A stretch of 45,944 nt of DNA from an uncultured Lachnospiraceae bacterium (GCA_944381635.1 CALWLY010000025.1:1-45944), one strand, 5' to 3'. Shown: positions 25,665 to 33,749, counted from the stretch's first letter. Notes: generated by a model from the sequence alone, not told the origin. A program made the numbers and translations.

Positions 25665-26161
25665 TATTTTACCAGAACTTTTTCAATCTCCACTACATAC
25701 ATGGTATGGTAATCCTTGCCGGGATACCATTTTTCAATCTGAGCCGTGTCTGTAAAACAGCTTTCCTCCATTTCCTGCTCATAAAGCTTGCGGCACACAA
25801 AAGTCATACGGCTTTCCTCAAATACCGGAGCTCCTTCTTCCAGGCTTACGTGAAGGTTGCTTTTCTCTATCTTATCCTCGTCTCTTCCGGAAACAGTTCC
25901 CATATAACTTAACATTTTCCGATAATCTTCCGTAAAAAAGCTCAGGGAAATCTTATCCGATCTGTCTATAAATTCTTTGGTGTAACGCTGGGGGCGCACA
26001 AACACAAAGGCTACATTTTTTCCCCACAGAACGCCTGCGCCTCCCCAACTGGCTGTCATGGCGTTAGCTTTTTCTCCGTCTGACGCACCTACCAACATCC
26101 ACTGTTTTCCGATCAGGTCAAATACATTATCTTTTAATTCTTCTGGTTTTATTGTTTTCAT
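25664..26161 (-). CDS. Flavin reductase family (FMN-binding split barrel) protein
   Basis: Predicted flavin-binding oxidoreductase. The 165 residues match the split-barrel family: the N-terminal QWMLVGASDGEKANAMTASW and FVFVRPQRYTKEFIDRSDKI are typical, as is GTVSGRDEDKIEKS. The physiological substrate is unknown. The longer frame to 26323 overlaps the pspC gene; GCAGGAGGGTACA before the ATG at 26161 fixes the start. Last gene of the padR unit, 17 bases after pspC. Its stop codon shares one base with the neighbouring palindromic element. Confidence 0.85.
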   Translation of the reverse strand: MKTIKPEELKDNVFDLIGKQWMLVGASDGEKANAMTASWGGAGVLWGKNVAFVFVRPQRYTKEFIDRSDKISLSFFTEDYRKMLSYMGTVSGRDEDKIEKSNLHVSLEEGAPVFEESRMTFVCRKLYEQEMEESCFTDTAQIEKWYPGKDYHTMYVVEIEKVLVK

Positions 26162-26178
26162 TGTACCCTCCTGCTGTT

Positions 26179-26358
26179 TTAGACTTCCGGAATGATAATG
26201 GCTGCAATGATATAAGCGATAATGCCTGTTCCAAGACCGCATATACTCAGTACCACCCACAAAATCCGAATCACCGTAGGATCCAGATTCAGATATTCTC
26301 CAATTCCTCCGCATACTCCGCACAACATTTTATTTTTAGATTTTATCAGTCTTTTCAT
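26179..26358 (-). CDS. PspC-domain small membrane protein
   Basis: A 59-residue protein made up of a single PspC domain: a basic start, the NKMLCGVCGGIGEYLNLDPT signature, VIRILWVV, and a C-terminal membrane segment (GLGTGIIAYIIAAIIIPEV). Such proteins take part in envelope stress responses. A purine-rich GGAGAAGAAAA region precedes the ATG. It lies between the DUF4097 gene and the flavin reductase gene and is likely cotranscribed with the padR operon, which fits an envelope role. Confidence 0.88.
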   Translation of the reverse strand: MKRLIKSKNKMLCGVCGGIGEYLNLDPTVIRILWVVLSICGLGTGIIAYIIAAIIIPEV

Positions 26359-26474
26359 TTTTTTCTTCTCCTTCCTTTTTCAATCTGTTTCAAACTCTTT
26401 TGAAAAGAAGATTTACCCTGCAGAAATTTTTCATTCCGGAATCACTGTCGGATCCCGTCTTTATTTTATCATGT

Positions 26475-27389
26475 CTACTCTGCAAAGTACACCGTAACGC
26501 TTCCCATATCGCAGTTTATTTTCAGCTGCTGTTTTCCCGGTGTCGCCTCGCTTCTGGAAACTCCCAGCCCGGAATAACTTTCGCCGCCTATCTCGAAAGA
26601 GCCGTTGCCATCCAGGTTGATGCTGTAATCGTCCTGGCTTCCGCTCAGGTCGGCAGTAATCTCACCCATTCCGCATTCCATATTGATGTTCCCGGAAGCC
26701 TCTGCTGTCACATCCACACTTCCCATATCCACTTCCACATCCAGCGTGCCTGTTTTAATTTCTTCGGCATAGGCATACCCCATTCCCACATCGATGGATG
26801 TTCTGTCTGCCTCCAGACTGTCCGCATGCATTTCACCCATATCCACGCTCACTTCCATGGAATCTGCCGCCGCTTTTGCAATATAGAGGGAACCCATGCC
26901 GGTATCCGCCTCGATCTCCTGAAATTTTATTCCATCGGGAAGATACAGGTAAAAAGTTCCGGAATCGTTCTTTCTGTCCTTTACCTTTACCTTCAGCTCA
27001 TCGCCTTTTACATACCATTGTGCCTTGCGCACATTTTCCCCTTCCACATGAATTTTATCATCATAGGATTCCTCCACATTTACCATTCCCCGTTCAATCT
27101 CCAAATCCAGTTTTTTCAGATTCTCCGGAGAAACCGACAGCGTTTTGGAAAAATCTCCGTTGTAAACCGGTTCATCCTGCCGGAAAAATTCTTTGTCGCC
27201 TCTTGCGTCAAACTTATCAAAATCTCCCCAGTAAATACCGTCTTCATCCCTGTAGAGAGAATATTCGCCGCCCCGGATTCTTTCCCATATATCCACGCCT
27301 CCGGCTGTAACTCCGATTGAAACCATAATCGCTCCGGCTGCCATCAGGACTCCCGATGCGATCAGACATCCTTTTACCCACTTCTTCAT
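26475..27389 (-). CDS. DUF4097 beta-strand repeat protein, membrane anchored
   Basis: A 304-residue protein with one N-terminal membrane anchor (about 8-28, GCLIASGVLMAAGAIMVSIG). An extracytoplasmic beta-helix-like domain with short repeats such as MGSLYIAKAAADSMEVSVDM and VDMGSVDVTAEASGNINMEC follows. DUF4097/LiaG-like proteins accompany PadR, DUF1700 and PspC genes in envelope-stress clusters, as here. The biochemical role is unknown. Third gene of the unit, 39 bases after the DUF1700 gene. Confidence 0.85.
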   Translation of the reverse strand: MKKWVKGCLIASGVLMAAGAIMVSIGVTAGGVDIWERIRGGEYSLYRDEDGIYWGDFDKFDARGDKEFFRQDEPVYNGDFSKTLSVSPENLKKLDLEIERGMVNVEESYDDKIHVEGENVRKAQWYVKGDELKVKVKDRKNDSGTFYLYLPDGIKFQEIEADTGMGSLYIAKAAADSMEVSVDMGEMHADSLEADRTSIDVGMGYAYAEEIKTGTLDVEVDMGSVDVTAEASGNINMECGMGEITADLSGSQDDYSINLDGNGSFEIGGESYSGLGVSRSEATPGKQQLKINCDMGSVTVYFAE

Positions 27390-27428
27390 TCCTTTCTCCT
27401 TTCCGCCTCCCGGCAGTCACTTCTTCCC

Positions 27429-28181
27429 TTACAAAGTTTCTTTCTTTTCCTGTTCTGCCTGTGCGCTCTGCTGCTCTTTGGCCGCCTGTCTGGCCTCCCG
27501 TTTTTTTAAGGGAAGTCTGCACAGCGCCACAAAACCTCTCACCAGTCCGGGAATGGCTTTTGCAAAGATCCAGACCATCAAAAGAATGCAAAGCAAGCCA
27601 AGACCGATGACAAAAAGGCTGATTCCCAGTGTAACCATTCCTGCATAAGGTGCGACAAATACTTCACCGATTCCTTTCACCACGAAAACAATTCCCGCTC
27701 CTACCATGACAACCCCTGTGATGATCAAAGCCACTACCACTGCACACAGAGCAACTCCAAGTGCCAGGAAAACGGCGAGCAAGGCTATAGCAATGGGAAT
27801 AATGATGGGGGCAGCGCAGAGTGCCAGAAGCACAATCAAAACAATCATCCCAGTGCTCAGACCGCTGCTTTTTGCTTTCGCCTGATTGCTGCGGTAACGG
27901 GCAGCGGCACGGCGGGCAATTTCTTCGCTTTTCGGTTCCATCCCGCTTTTATAACCGGTCTCTGTATATTCGCCTTCTTCTCCGTTTCCTTCTCTTAAAC
28001 TGTCCTTGATCACGGCTGCCACCTGCTCCGGTGTTCCCAGCGCCTCCAGTACTTCCTCTTCATTCTCCACACCGGCGTCATCCAGATAGTCCTTATAGTA
28101 CTGAATTGCTTCACGGCGTTCATTTTCTGAGATGTCATATAAGAGTTCTTCCAGCCGCCTTAAAAATTCTCTTCTACTCAT
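27429..28181 (-). CDS. DUF1700 family membrane protein
   Basis: A 250-residue protein. The N-terminal ~75 residues (MSRREFLRRLEELLYDISEN, then ALGTPEQVAAVIKDSL) are the DUF1700/HAAS-type helical domain. Four to five membrane segments follow (120-225), and a Gln/Glu/Lys-rich cytoplasmic tail ends it. The start overlaps the last base of the padR stop codon (TAATG), preceded by GGGAGGA within padR, so the two are coupled. Members of this family are thought to act with the adjacent PadR regulator; the mechanism is not established. Confidence 0.88.
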   Translation of the reverse strand: MSRREFLRRLEELLYDISENERREAIQYYKDYLDDAGVENEEEVLEALGTPEQVAAVIKDSLREGNGEEGEYTETGYKSGMEPKSEEIARRAAARYRSNQAKAKSSGLSTGMIVLIVLLALCAAPIIIPIAIALLAVFLALGVALCAVVVALIITGVVMVGAGIVFVVKGIGEVFVAPYAGMVTLGISLFVIGLGLLCILLMVWIFAKAIPGLVRGFVALCRLPLKKREARQAAKEQQSAQAEQEKKETL

Positions 28182-28501
28182 TATCTGATTCCTCCCTCGA
28201 ACATTCCACTTATTTTTGCCGAGTATCTTTTCCATTCTTCCTTATATAAGCTAAGCTGTGCCTGCCCCCGCTCTGTAATCTTGTAATATCTGCGGTTTCT
28301 TCCTGCAAATTCCATATCATAAACCTCCAGACATTCATCTTTCTGAAGCCTTCTCAAAACCGGGTACAGAGTGGATTCAGACAATTCAATAACCTGCCTT
28401 ACTTCCTGCGTGATTTTATATCCGTAAGTTCCCTCAGGCTCCATTGATACAACCGCAAGCACAATAGCGTCCAGCAAAGCTGCTCCCGTATTGAAAACCA
28501 T
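28181..28501 (-). CDS. PadR-family transcriptional regulator
   Basis: A 106-residue winged-helix repressor. The family core is clear: LDAIVLAVVSMEPEGTYGYK, ESTLYPVLRRLQKDECLEVY and GRNRRYYKITERGQAQLSLY. It heads the padR-DUF1700-DUF4097-pspC-flavin reductase unit and probably represses it; two matched dyads at 28939-28992 overlap the likely promoter. AGAAAGGAGGGGCC precedes the ATG. The leader between promoter and start codon is ~440 bases and contains three tandem repeats. Confidence 0.92.
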   Translation of the reverse strand: MVFNTGAALLDAIVLAVVSMEPEGTYGYKITQEVRQVIELSESTLYPVLRRLQKDECLEVYDMEFAGRNRRYYKITERGQAQLSLYKEEWKRYSAKISGMFEGGIR

Positions 28502-28528
28502 ACGGCCCCTCCTTTCTGCGTTGTGTGA

Positions 28529-28893
28529 GATACCTCCGGATTGCTCCGCGCTTCGCGCTCCCTCAATCCGGCAAACATTCGAATTCCGCCCTGTCGGGCT
28601 TCTTTCTCATGTTTGGCGCCTTCCAAGGTCATACATTTCTGAATGTATTCACCCCAGATACCTCCGGATTGCTCCGCGCTTTGCGCTCCCTCAATCCGGC
28701 AAACATTCGAATTCCGCCCTGTCGGGCTTCTTTCTCATGTTTGGCGCCTTCCAAGGTCATACATTTCTGAATGTATTCACCCCAGATACCTCCGGATTGC
28801 TCCGCGCTTTGCGCTCCCTCAATCCGGCAAACATTCGAATTCCGCCCTGTCGGGCTTCTTTCTCATGTTTGGCGCCTTCCAAGGTCATACATT
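28529..28893. repeat. Three tandem copies of a 128-bp unit
   Basis: Copies start at 28529, 28657 and 28785; the third ends near 28893 where its last hairpin is replaced. The second and third differ from the first in one visible place (CGCGCTTTGCGC versus CGCGCTTCGCGC). Each unit contains hairpins GGATTG/CAATCC, GCCC/GGGC and ACATT/AATGT. On the minus strand each unit holds a 43-codon frame beginning MTLEGAKHEKEARQGG whose TGA overlaps the ATG of the next (ATGA). Confidence 0.9.
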
Positions 28894-28929
28894 TTCATGC
28901 AAGCATGAAATGTATGACTTTGGAAGGCT
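28874..28929. other. Long hairpin capping the 128-bp array
   Basis: CCTTCCAAGGTCATACATTT pairs with AATGTATGACTTTGGAAGG around TCATGCAAGCATGA, itself palindromic. One arm is the end of the third repeat; the other lies next to the padR promoter, so it would be at the 5' end of the padR mRNA. Confidence 0.7.
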
Positions 28930-28938
28930 GGTATCCTC

Positions 28939-29002
28939 ATAGTATATCTCATATAATATTGCTTTATGGCTATAGTATATTCCATATAATATTGTGAATC
29001 AA
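28939..29002 (-). promoter_or_regulatory. padR operon promoter with two operator dyads
   Basis: Minus strand -35 TTGATT (28997-29002), 17-base spacer, -10 TATACT (28974-28979). Two 21-bp dyads of form ATATTATAT-NNN-ATATACTAT lie at 28972-28992 (covering spacer and -10) and 28939-28959 (just downstream). Their centres are 33 bases apart, about three helical turns, so two dimers could bind the same face. PadR is the obvious candidate to bind them (inference). Confidence 0.65.
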
Positions 29003-29126
29003 GGAATATTAGCAGAAAAACTTCTTAAGAAAATCTAAAGATTTGGCGAAAAAAAGCAGGCTGTTCAAAGCCTGCAGTTTTTCCGACAAATGACGGGGAA
29101 ATTTCGATTGAAACCTGAAAGTATTA

Positions 29127-29402
29127 TAGCGTCGGTGTACAGGGGGCAATACGCCTCAGCCCTGTAAATTCGCCTGTTTTCTATGTTATCCTCAGTCAGC
29201 GTACGTCCAGTACGCTTCCATCGTCTGCCTTGAAAACAGACGAATTTTCGAGGACTGAGGTCGCAGAGTCAAAAATGAGCTGATTTGTGCCTCTGCAAGG
29301 CACTTGAACGACGCGTACTGGACGTACGCGGAGCGAAAGTAACGCAGCAGAGACGCAAATTCAGCTATTTTCGACCGTATTGCCCCCTGTACACCGACGC
29401 TA
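29127..29402. repeat. 272-bp palindromic element with 27-bp inverted ends including TA
   Basis: TAGCGTCGGTGTACAGGGGG (continuing CAATACG) at 29127-29153 is exactly complementary to 29376-29402. Further in, GCGTACGTCCAGTACGC (29199-29215) is complementary to 29313-29329, and AAATTCG...TTTTC near 29166 to 29234-29250. The unit folds into one long branched hairpin with no credible gene. TA at both tips could be a target duplication of the type made by IS630/mariner-like transposases. It ends four bases before the stop codon of the UroD-fold gene. Confidence 0.8.
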
Positions 29403-29405
29403 CGA

Positions 29406-30458
29406 TCAGGCGAAATAAAAGGCGTATTTTTCCATAGCGTCCATGACGGCCGCTGCATTTTCGATAGGGGTTCCGGGATAAAGTCCGTAAATCATGCAGA
29501 GTCCTCCCTGACGGCTTCCCAGTGCCTGTACTTCAGAACGGATAAGCTGGTCGATATCCTTCGGTGTCCCATTCACTGTAACGGACTGTCTGTCAATATC
29601 CAGCTCAATGCAGTATTTTCCAGCTAAATTTTCGCGAATCCAATCAATGCCGTTGACCAGATCCTGCAAATTGATGATGTCAACTCCCACGCTCAATATG
29701 CCGTCAATCAGCTGATGAAGGTCGCCGTCCGAATGCATGTGTATCATAGCCCCTGCTTCTTTTGCCGGACGAATCAGGCGTTTATAGCTGGGAAGAATGT
29801 ATTTTTCAAACTGCTGCGGAGAAAGCATGGGGCCTCTCTGCATTCCCAAGTCTTCCGCATACCCCATAACATCCACACCCAGTCGGCAGTATCGTTGGGT
29901 CAATCCCATGTTAAACTGCTCCACCATATGAATCAGTTCTGACAGTCTTGGCTCCTCATCTTCCATGTCAAAAAGCAGATTTTCATATCCCCGGATATCA
30001 CAGAGCTGCAAAAATGTATGCCCATGGCGCAGCCCGCGGAAAATCAGATCTCCCCGTTCTTTTGCTGCCGTAATCTCTTCCGTTTCTTTTTGCCAGTCAA
30101 TAGGACCGATGCCCATAACTTTTTCGGGATCCGGCGGAAGATAGCTGTCGAAAGCATCCCAGTTTTCCAACGGATGTTTTGTCACTGTCCCAGTAATACC
30201 GTCGCAGGTGGTTTCCCAGATGCACCCCCAGTCATCCCGAAAAGGCTGTTCTTTCTTAGAAACCGGATGAATCTCGGGCTGAAAAGGAAGCGACGGACGT
30301 TTGAAATCCGGAAACAAAAACGGATGCGCTTCCATCAGATCCAAAAGCTGTTCCTGGGGATAAGCACCCCAGCAGGCCGGATTGATACAATAACTCATAG
30401 GAATATAATCCGGCCGTTCAAAACGTGCCATTCTAAGATAATTTTCACGCGGTGTCAT
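29406..30458 (-). CDS. Uroporphyrinogen decarboxylase-fold protein
   Basis: A 350-residue TIM-barrel protein of the UroD/MtaA/CmuA superfamily. Visible features are MTPRENYLRMARFERPDYIP at the start, the barrel motif DVMGYAEDLGMQRGPMLSPQ (about 217-236), MIHMHSDGDLHQLID and the C-terminal GGLCMIYGLYPGTPIENA. The sequence is closer to the anaerobe family found with corrinoid methyltransferases and uncharacterised demethylases than to HemE, so heme synthesis is unlikely. The frame extends to 30521, overlapping the S41 gene, but GGGAGGAG precedes the ATG at 30458. It starts 31 bases after the S41 stop. Confidence 0.82.
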   Translation of the reverse strand: MTPRENYLRMARFERPDYIPMSYCINPACWGAYPQEQLLDLMEAHPFLFPDFKRPSLPFQPEIHPVSKKEQPFRDDWGCIWETTCDGITGTVTKHPLENWDAFDSYLPPDPEKVMGIGPIDWQKETEEITAAKERGDLIFRGLRHGHTFLQLCDIRGYENLLFDMEDEEPRLSELIHMVEQFNMGLTQRYCRLGVDVMGYAEDLGMQRGPMLSPQQFEKYILPSYKRLIRPAKEAGAMIHMHSDGDLHQLIDGILSVGVDIINLQDLVNGIDWIRENLAGKYCIELDIDRQSVTVNGTPKDIDQLIRSEVQALGSRQGGLCMIYGLYPGTPIENAAAVMDAMEKYAFYFA

Positions 30459-30489
30459 TCTATGTAACTCCTCCCTTGTCTTTTTGATT

Positions 30490-32211
30490 TTACTCTGCTT
30501 TCTCACCTTCAAGTTCGGCACTCTGCTCTAAATATACTACTGCAGCTTCCATGGCCTCGTCTCTTCCTTCCAGTACTCCTTCTGCGGTTCTTTTCACTTC
30601 CAGGTTTGGTGTAATTCCTGCGGTACATACCGGGCTGGTGTCCATGGCAAAAATGCCGCATCCCGGAAAGTAAATTTCAATATTTCCGGGAAGTTTCAAA
30701 GTAGTTTTAGTTCCTGCACTTCCTCCTGTTGTAGTGCCAATGATAACTGCCCAAGGCGCATTTCTAAGGGAAAGCGTTGTAAATTCTGCTTCTTCCACTG
30801 TCTCCCCGCTTGTGAGAAGTACCACTTTTCCCTTAAAATACTCCGTGTTGTTGCTTCCGGAAGAAAGAATCGTCAACATATCCGATTCCCCCGGAATACC
30901 TGTATTCGTAATCGTAGACAAAGCAAACGGCAGCGGTGACCAGATCAGCTCATTCGCCATGGAATAGGCAAAATTCTCCTTCTGTTCTCCACGCATATCC
31001 AGGATCAGGCCTTCCTTATCTGCAAATTCCTGCATCACCTGCTCTATCTGCGCTTCCTGCATCCGTCCCATGTTGATGTAGCCAATCGTTTCCGTCACAT
31101 CATACCAGGCTTTCTCGTCACTCTCCTCTGGTACAAAAGCACTCTCATATCCCTGAGAAGTAATCTCCAAAGTCTTTTGATTCCGCACAATTTCCAGTTT
31201 CATCTTATGTCTGTCGCTTCGAAACAGACATTCCTGCAGCTGCATCTGCGCGCTCTCCTGCCTTGCATAAGAAACATAGCGCAGACAATCCGTAATCCTT
31301 TCAGAAATATCCTGACCATTTACTTTTATAATTTCATCACCGGGAAGCAATTTTACTTTATCTGCAAAAATTTCTTCCACCTCTGTCACAAAAATACGGT
31401 CTTCCGCCCAGACAAACCGGATAGGAAGAATATAATCTCCCCAGACAACATCCTGCATTCCTTCCTGCAAGGGCACCCGCACCTGATAATCATGCACCTG
31501 TGCCACCATTTCCATCACTGCAGTTTTATAGGATTTTTCCTCTCTGGCTTCGATCATTTTAGGCAGCATACGGTAAAAAACTGCATCCCAGTCCTCAAGC
31601 TGATCATGGTAGGGATAATAATAGTGAACCACATTCCAGAAGCGGAACAGGGACAGCAAACGATATCTGGCATCCGCATAATCCATATTTTCATAAGCGT
31701 TTTCCTTATCAAAAGAAATAATGCCCTCATCGTTCATTCTGGCGTAGCTGTTGCTTCTTTCCGTAATCCCGCTTTTGGTGAGCTTAAGAAGGAGCTCCTC
31801 CAGCTCAGGCATAAGCTCTTCTTCCTCAATCCATGCATTATCTGCTTCCACCAGAACCTGCCCCAGAGGTCCTGCCTGACTCATGTCAAATTCCCCAAGT
31901 TCCATCAGCCAGCTATAGATTTCTTCCTGCAGATTTCCCTCGGAAACCGCTTGTAATACCGGAGCTATTTCATTCAGCAGTTCCTGATCCCAGTCCACAT
32001 TTCCTTTTACTACCGTCGGGTGATGATATTTTGCCACTCCCCATACTCTGCATAAAAGAAACATGGCATCCGATTCTTCTTTGCTCAGCTGACTGATTTC
32101 CAGCGCTTTCTTATCCTCTCCGACACCGGAAATATTTTCTCTGTAAAACAAGATCAAAACTACTGCTGCCAAAACCAGCAGCACACCGTAAGTTTTCCAG
32201 TTTTTTCTCAT
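30490..32211 (-). CDS. S41-family peptidase homologue lacking the catalytic serine
   Basis: Membrane-anchored exported protein of 573 residues. An N-terminal signal anchor (9-22) precedes two related helical motifs (VWGVAKYHHP at 56-65 and FWNVVHYYYPYHDQLEDWDA near 190), a PDZ-like stretch (LLPGDEIIKVNGQDI, 288-302) and the S41 core (GLILDMRG, 401-408; VVLLTSGETVEEAEFTTL, 463-480; IIGTTTGGSAGTKTTLKLPG). Relatives have TxSxAE at the nucleophile, for example TQSQAEYT; here it reads T471-V-E473-E-A-E476, so the serine position is glutamate. It may be a binding protein rather than a protease. AAGGGGGAAG precedes the ATG. Confidence 0.85.
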   Translation of the reverse strand: MRKNWKTYGVLLVLAAVVLILFYRENISGVGEDKKALEISQLSKEESDAMFLLCRVWGVAKYHHPTVVKGNVDWDQELLNEIAPVLQAVSEGNLQEEIYSWLMELGEFDMSQAGPLGQVLVEADNAWIEEEELMPELEELLLKLTKSGITERSNSYARMNDEGIISFDKENAYENMDYADARYRLLSLFRFWNVVHYYYPYHDQLEDWDAVFYRMLPKMIEAREEKSYKTAVMEMVAQVHDYQVRVPLQEGMQDVVWGDYILPIRFVWAEDRIFVTEVEEIFADKVKLLPGDEIIKVNGQDISERITDCLRYVSYARQESAQMQLQECLFRSDRHKMKLEIVRNQKTLEITSQGYESAFVPEESDEKAWYDVTETIGYINMGRMQEAQIEQVMQEFADKEGLILDMRGEQKENFAYSMANELIWSPLPFALSTITNTGIPGESDMLTILSSGSNNTEYFKGKVVLLTSGETVEEAEFTTLSLRNAPWAVIIGTTTGGSAGTKTTLKLPGNIEIYFPGCGIFAMDTSPVCTAGITPNLEVKRTAEGVLEGRDEAMEAAVVYLEQSAELEGEKAE

Positions 32212-32264
32212 CAGACTTCCCCCTTTCCCCTCTGCCTGCGATTCAAGAGAAAAAGTTCGCGCTT

Positions 32265-32639
32265 CTAGCCTGCAAAGGAAGCTCTTTCTTTTTCAAGTTC
32301 CGCGAAAAGCTGCGCGGGACTCCATCCAATATTATAAGGCGTCAGTATGGCTTTTAAAGATATGCTGATACCTGCTGTTTTTAACACTCCCAGCAACACA
32401 TCCAGTCTTTCCGAAGAAATCCCTCCAAAAATAAGCATTTCCTCCGCAAGCACCGGAGGCATGCTTAAAACACTTTCCTTTTTCTCCTCGAATCCGTCAA
32501 CTCCTGCAAGAAATCCCAGACTCTGTCCTGTCTGTGAAGCCTGGATTTTTATAAAACGAATTCCAAGTCCCTCCGACAATCTTTTTAAATTTTCTTCCTG
32601 TCCCTTGCCTGAAGGTGCATAATATAATATCTGTTCCAT
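32265..32639 (-). CDS. DUF3783 domain protein
   Basis: A 124-residue cytosolic protein. The C-terminal half matches DUF3783: MLIFGGISSERLDVLLGVLK followed by LKAILTPYNIGWSPAQLFAE. The function of this family is unknown; it is common in Clostridia. The frame extends to 32750, but AGAGGAAAACCAT before the ATG at 32639 gives the start and clears the preceding gene. It sits between the GNAT gene (58 bases) and the S41 gene (53 bases), all on the minus strand. Confidence 0.82.
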   Translation of the reverse strand: MEQILYYAPSGKGQEENLKRLSEGLGIRFIKIQASQTGQSLGFLAGVDGFEEKKESVLSMPPVLAEEMLIFGGISSERLDVLLGVLKTAGISISLKAILTPYNIGWSPAQLFAELEKERASFAG

Positions 32640-32697
32640 ATGGTTTTCCTCTTCTTTTCCTTTTTGTCCTGTCATAATCAACAGCCTTACGATATTT

Positions 32698-33180
32698 TTA
32701 AACGAGATCTGTGGAAGCGGTATACATTCTCTCCTGAAAATCTTCCTCATCGTTTACCATAGTAAGAAACTGCCAACCGCATTTTTCATAAAATTCTGTA
32801 TGGTCAGTGACCAGATAAATTCTCCTGATTCCCATACTGCTCATATCCAATCGGATTCTGTCCAGCAGATACCTTGCCAATCCCTGCTTTCTGTATTCTT
32901 CCTCCACAAACAGTGCGCACAGATTCGGCGTCAAATCTTTTCTGTCATGAAAATCATTATCGATCATGCCTGCACCTGCAATTATCTCCTGCTTTTCATT
33001 CACGATAACATACCACTGAGGCACCCCTGTCTTTTTCTCCACACACTGGGCAATGCTTTCTTCATATGCCTCATAAGGTATGCCCCATTTCTGGCAAAAC
33101 CAGGATGCCGCCTGTTCCTTCAATTCCGGATATTCCCTCAACTTTTTTAATTCGGTCAAAACAATTCTCCTCTCTGTCAC
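32698..33180 (-). CDS. GNAT-family N-acetyltransferase
   Basis: A 160-residue acyltransferase fold. The acetyl-CoA pyrophosphate loop is seen as VEEEYRKQGLARYLLDRIRL (about 93-112), with TPNLCALFV on the preceding strand and TEFYEKCGWQFL near the end. The N-terminus resembles enzymes acting on small amine substrates, but the substrate cannot be named. It lies 114 bases downstream of the BlaI-type repressor gene and may be cotranscribed with it. Confidence 0.88.
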   Translation of the reverse strand: MTERRIVLTELKKLREYPELKEQAASWFCQKWGIPYEAYEESIAQCVEKKTGVPQWYVIVNEKQEIIAGAGMIDNDFHDRKDLTPNLCALFVEEEYRKQGLARYLLDRIRLDMSSMGIRRIYLVTDHTEFYEKCGWQFLTMVNDEEDFQERMYTASTDLV

Positions 33181-33294
33181 TGAAAACTGATAACTGCTGC
33201 CGGATTACTATTATTGTACTCCACAAAAACTGCATACCTGCCGTCTTTTTCTGCCTGATACGTACCTGTTATTACCAATCCTGTTATCAACTCT

Positions 33295-33669
33295 CTAATC
33301 CAGTTCATCCAGCAGATTCTTTATATTTTTCTTCTCCTCGTCCGTAAGTTCCCGTATCTGTGTCAATGCCGTCAAAAATCTGTCCGCCTTGCCGTTGCTC
33401 CAGAAATCGACACATTTTGCAATTTCCTGCTTCCCATAGGCATCTTCTGTAACCAGAGGATAATAGAGAAAGTATCTGCCCTGTCGTTCCATCCGCAAAT
33501 ATCCTTTGGCGACAATCTTTCTCAAGAAGGTGGATACCGTCTGGGTTTTCCATTTTTTGTGATGAAGCCGATTTACCTGCTCTGTAATTTCCTGCAGTGA
33601 CATGGGCTCAGGAACGCTCCAGATTGCTTTCATTACCAGTACTTCACACTCTGTCATTTCTTCCATCAT
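33295..33669 (-). CDS. BlaI/MecI/CopY-family repressor
   Basis: A 124-residue winged-helix regulator. The family core is TECEVLVMKAIWSVPEPMSL, then KKWKTQTVSTFLRKIVAKGY and LYYPLVTEDAY, and the C-terminus ends with a dimerisation helix. In beta-lactam systems a BlaR1/MecR1 sensor protease follows; none is present here, and the nearest genes are a GNAT and DUF3783. CopY-type cysteines are absent (only CEV and KCVD are seen). AAGGAGG lies 10 bases before the ATG at 33669; the longer frame to 33735 starts inside the promoter. Confidence 0.88.
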   Translation of the reverse strand: MMEEMTECEVLVMKAIWSVPEPMSLQEITEQVNRLHHKKWKTQTVSTFLRKIVAKGYLRMERQGRYFLYYPLVTEDAYGKQEIAKCVDFWSNGKADRFLTALTQIRELTDEEKKNIKNLLDELD

Positions 33670-33698
33670 AAACAATGCCGCCTCCTTTTCTCCTCTTT

Positions 33699-33749
33699 CT
33701 AATTTTAGTTTATAATTTATCCTTTTCCATGTCAACTATATTTTTAGTT
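33699..33749 (-). promoter_or_regulatory. Promoter of the BlaI-type gene with flanking dyads
   Basis: Minus strand -35 TTGACA (33730-33735), 17-base spacer, -10 TAAACT (33707-33712). A perfect dyad AACTA-N6-TAGTT (33734-33749) overlaps the -35, and CTAA-AA-TTAG (33699-33708) overlaps the -10. Both are candidate operators, probably for the repressor itself. Confidence 0.6.

Noticed and set aside
28529-28893. Possible CRISPR array
   Set aside because: The unit is 128 bp, repeated end to end with no unique spacers, and no cas gene is present.
28491-28997. Plus-strand 168-codon frame with internal sequence repeats
   Set aside because: It is a translation of the 128-bp tandem repeats on the strand opposite padR, without a ribosome binding site; the repeats shift frame from copy to copy.
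29406-30458. Call as HemE (true uroporphyrinogen decarboxylase)
   Set aside because: The N-terminal HemE signature is missing, no other heme genes are near, and the sequence fits the anaerobe UroD-fold branch better.
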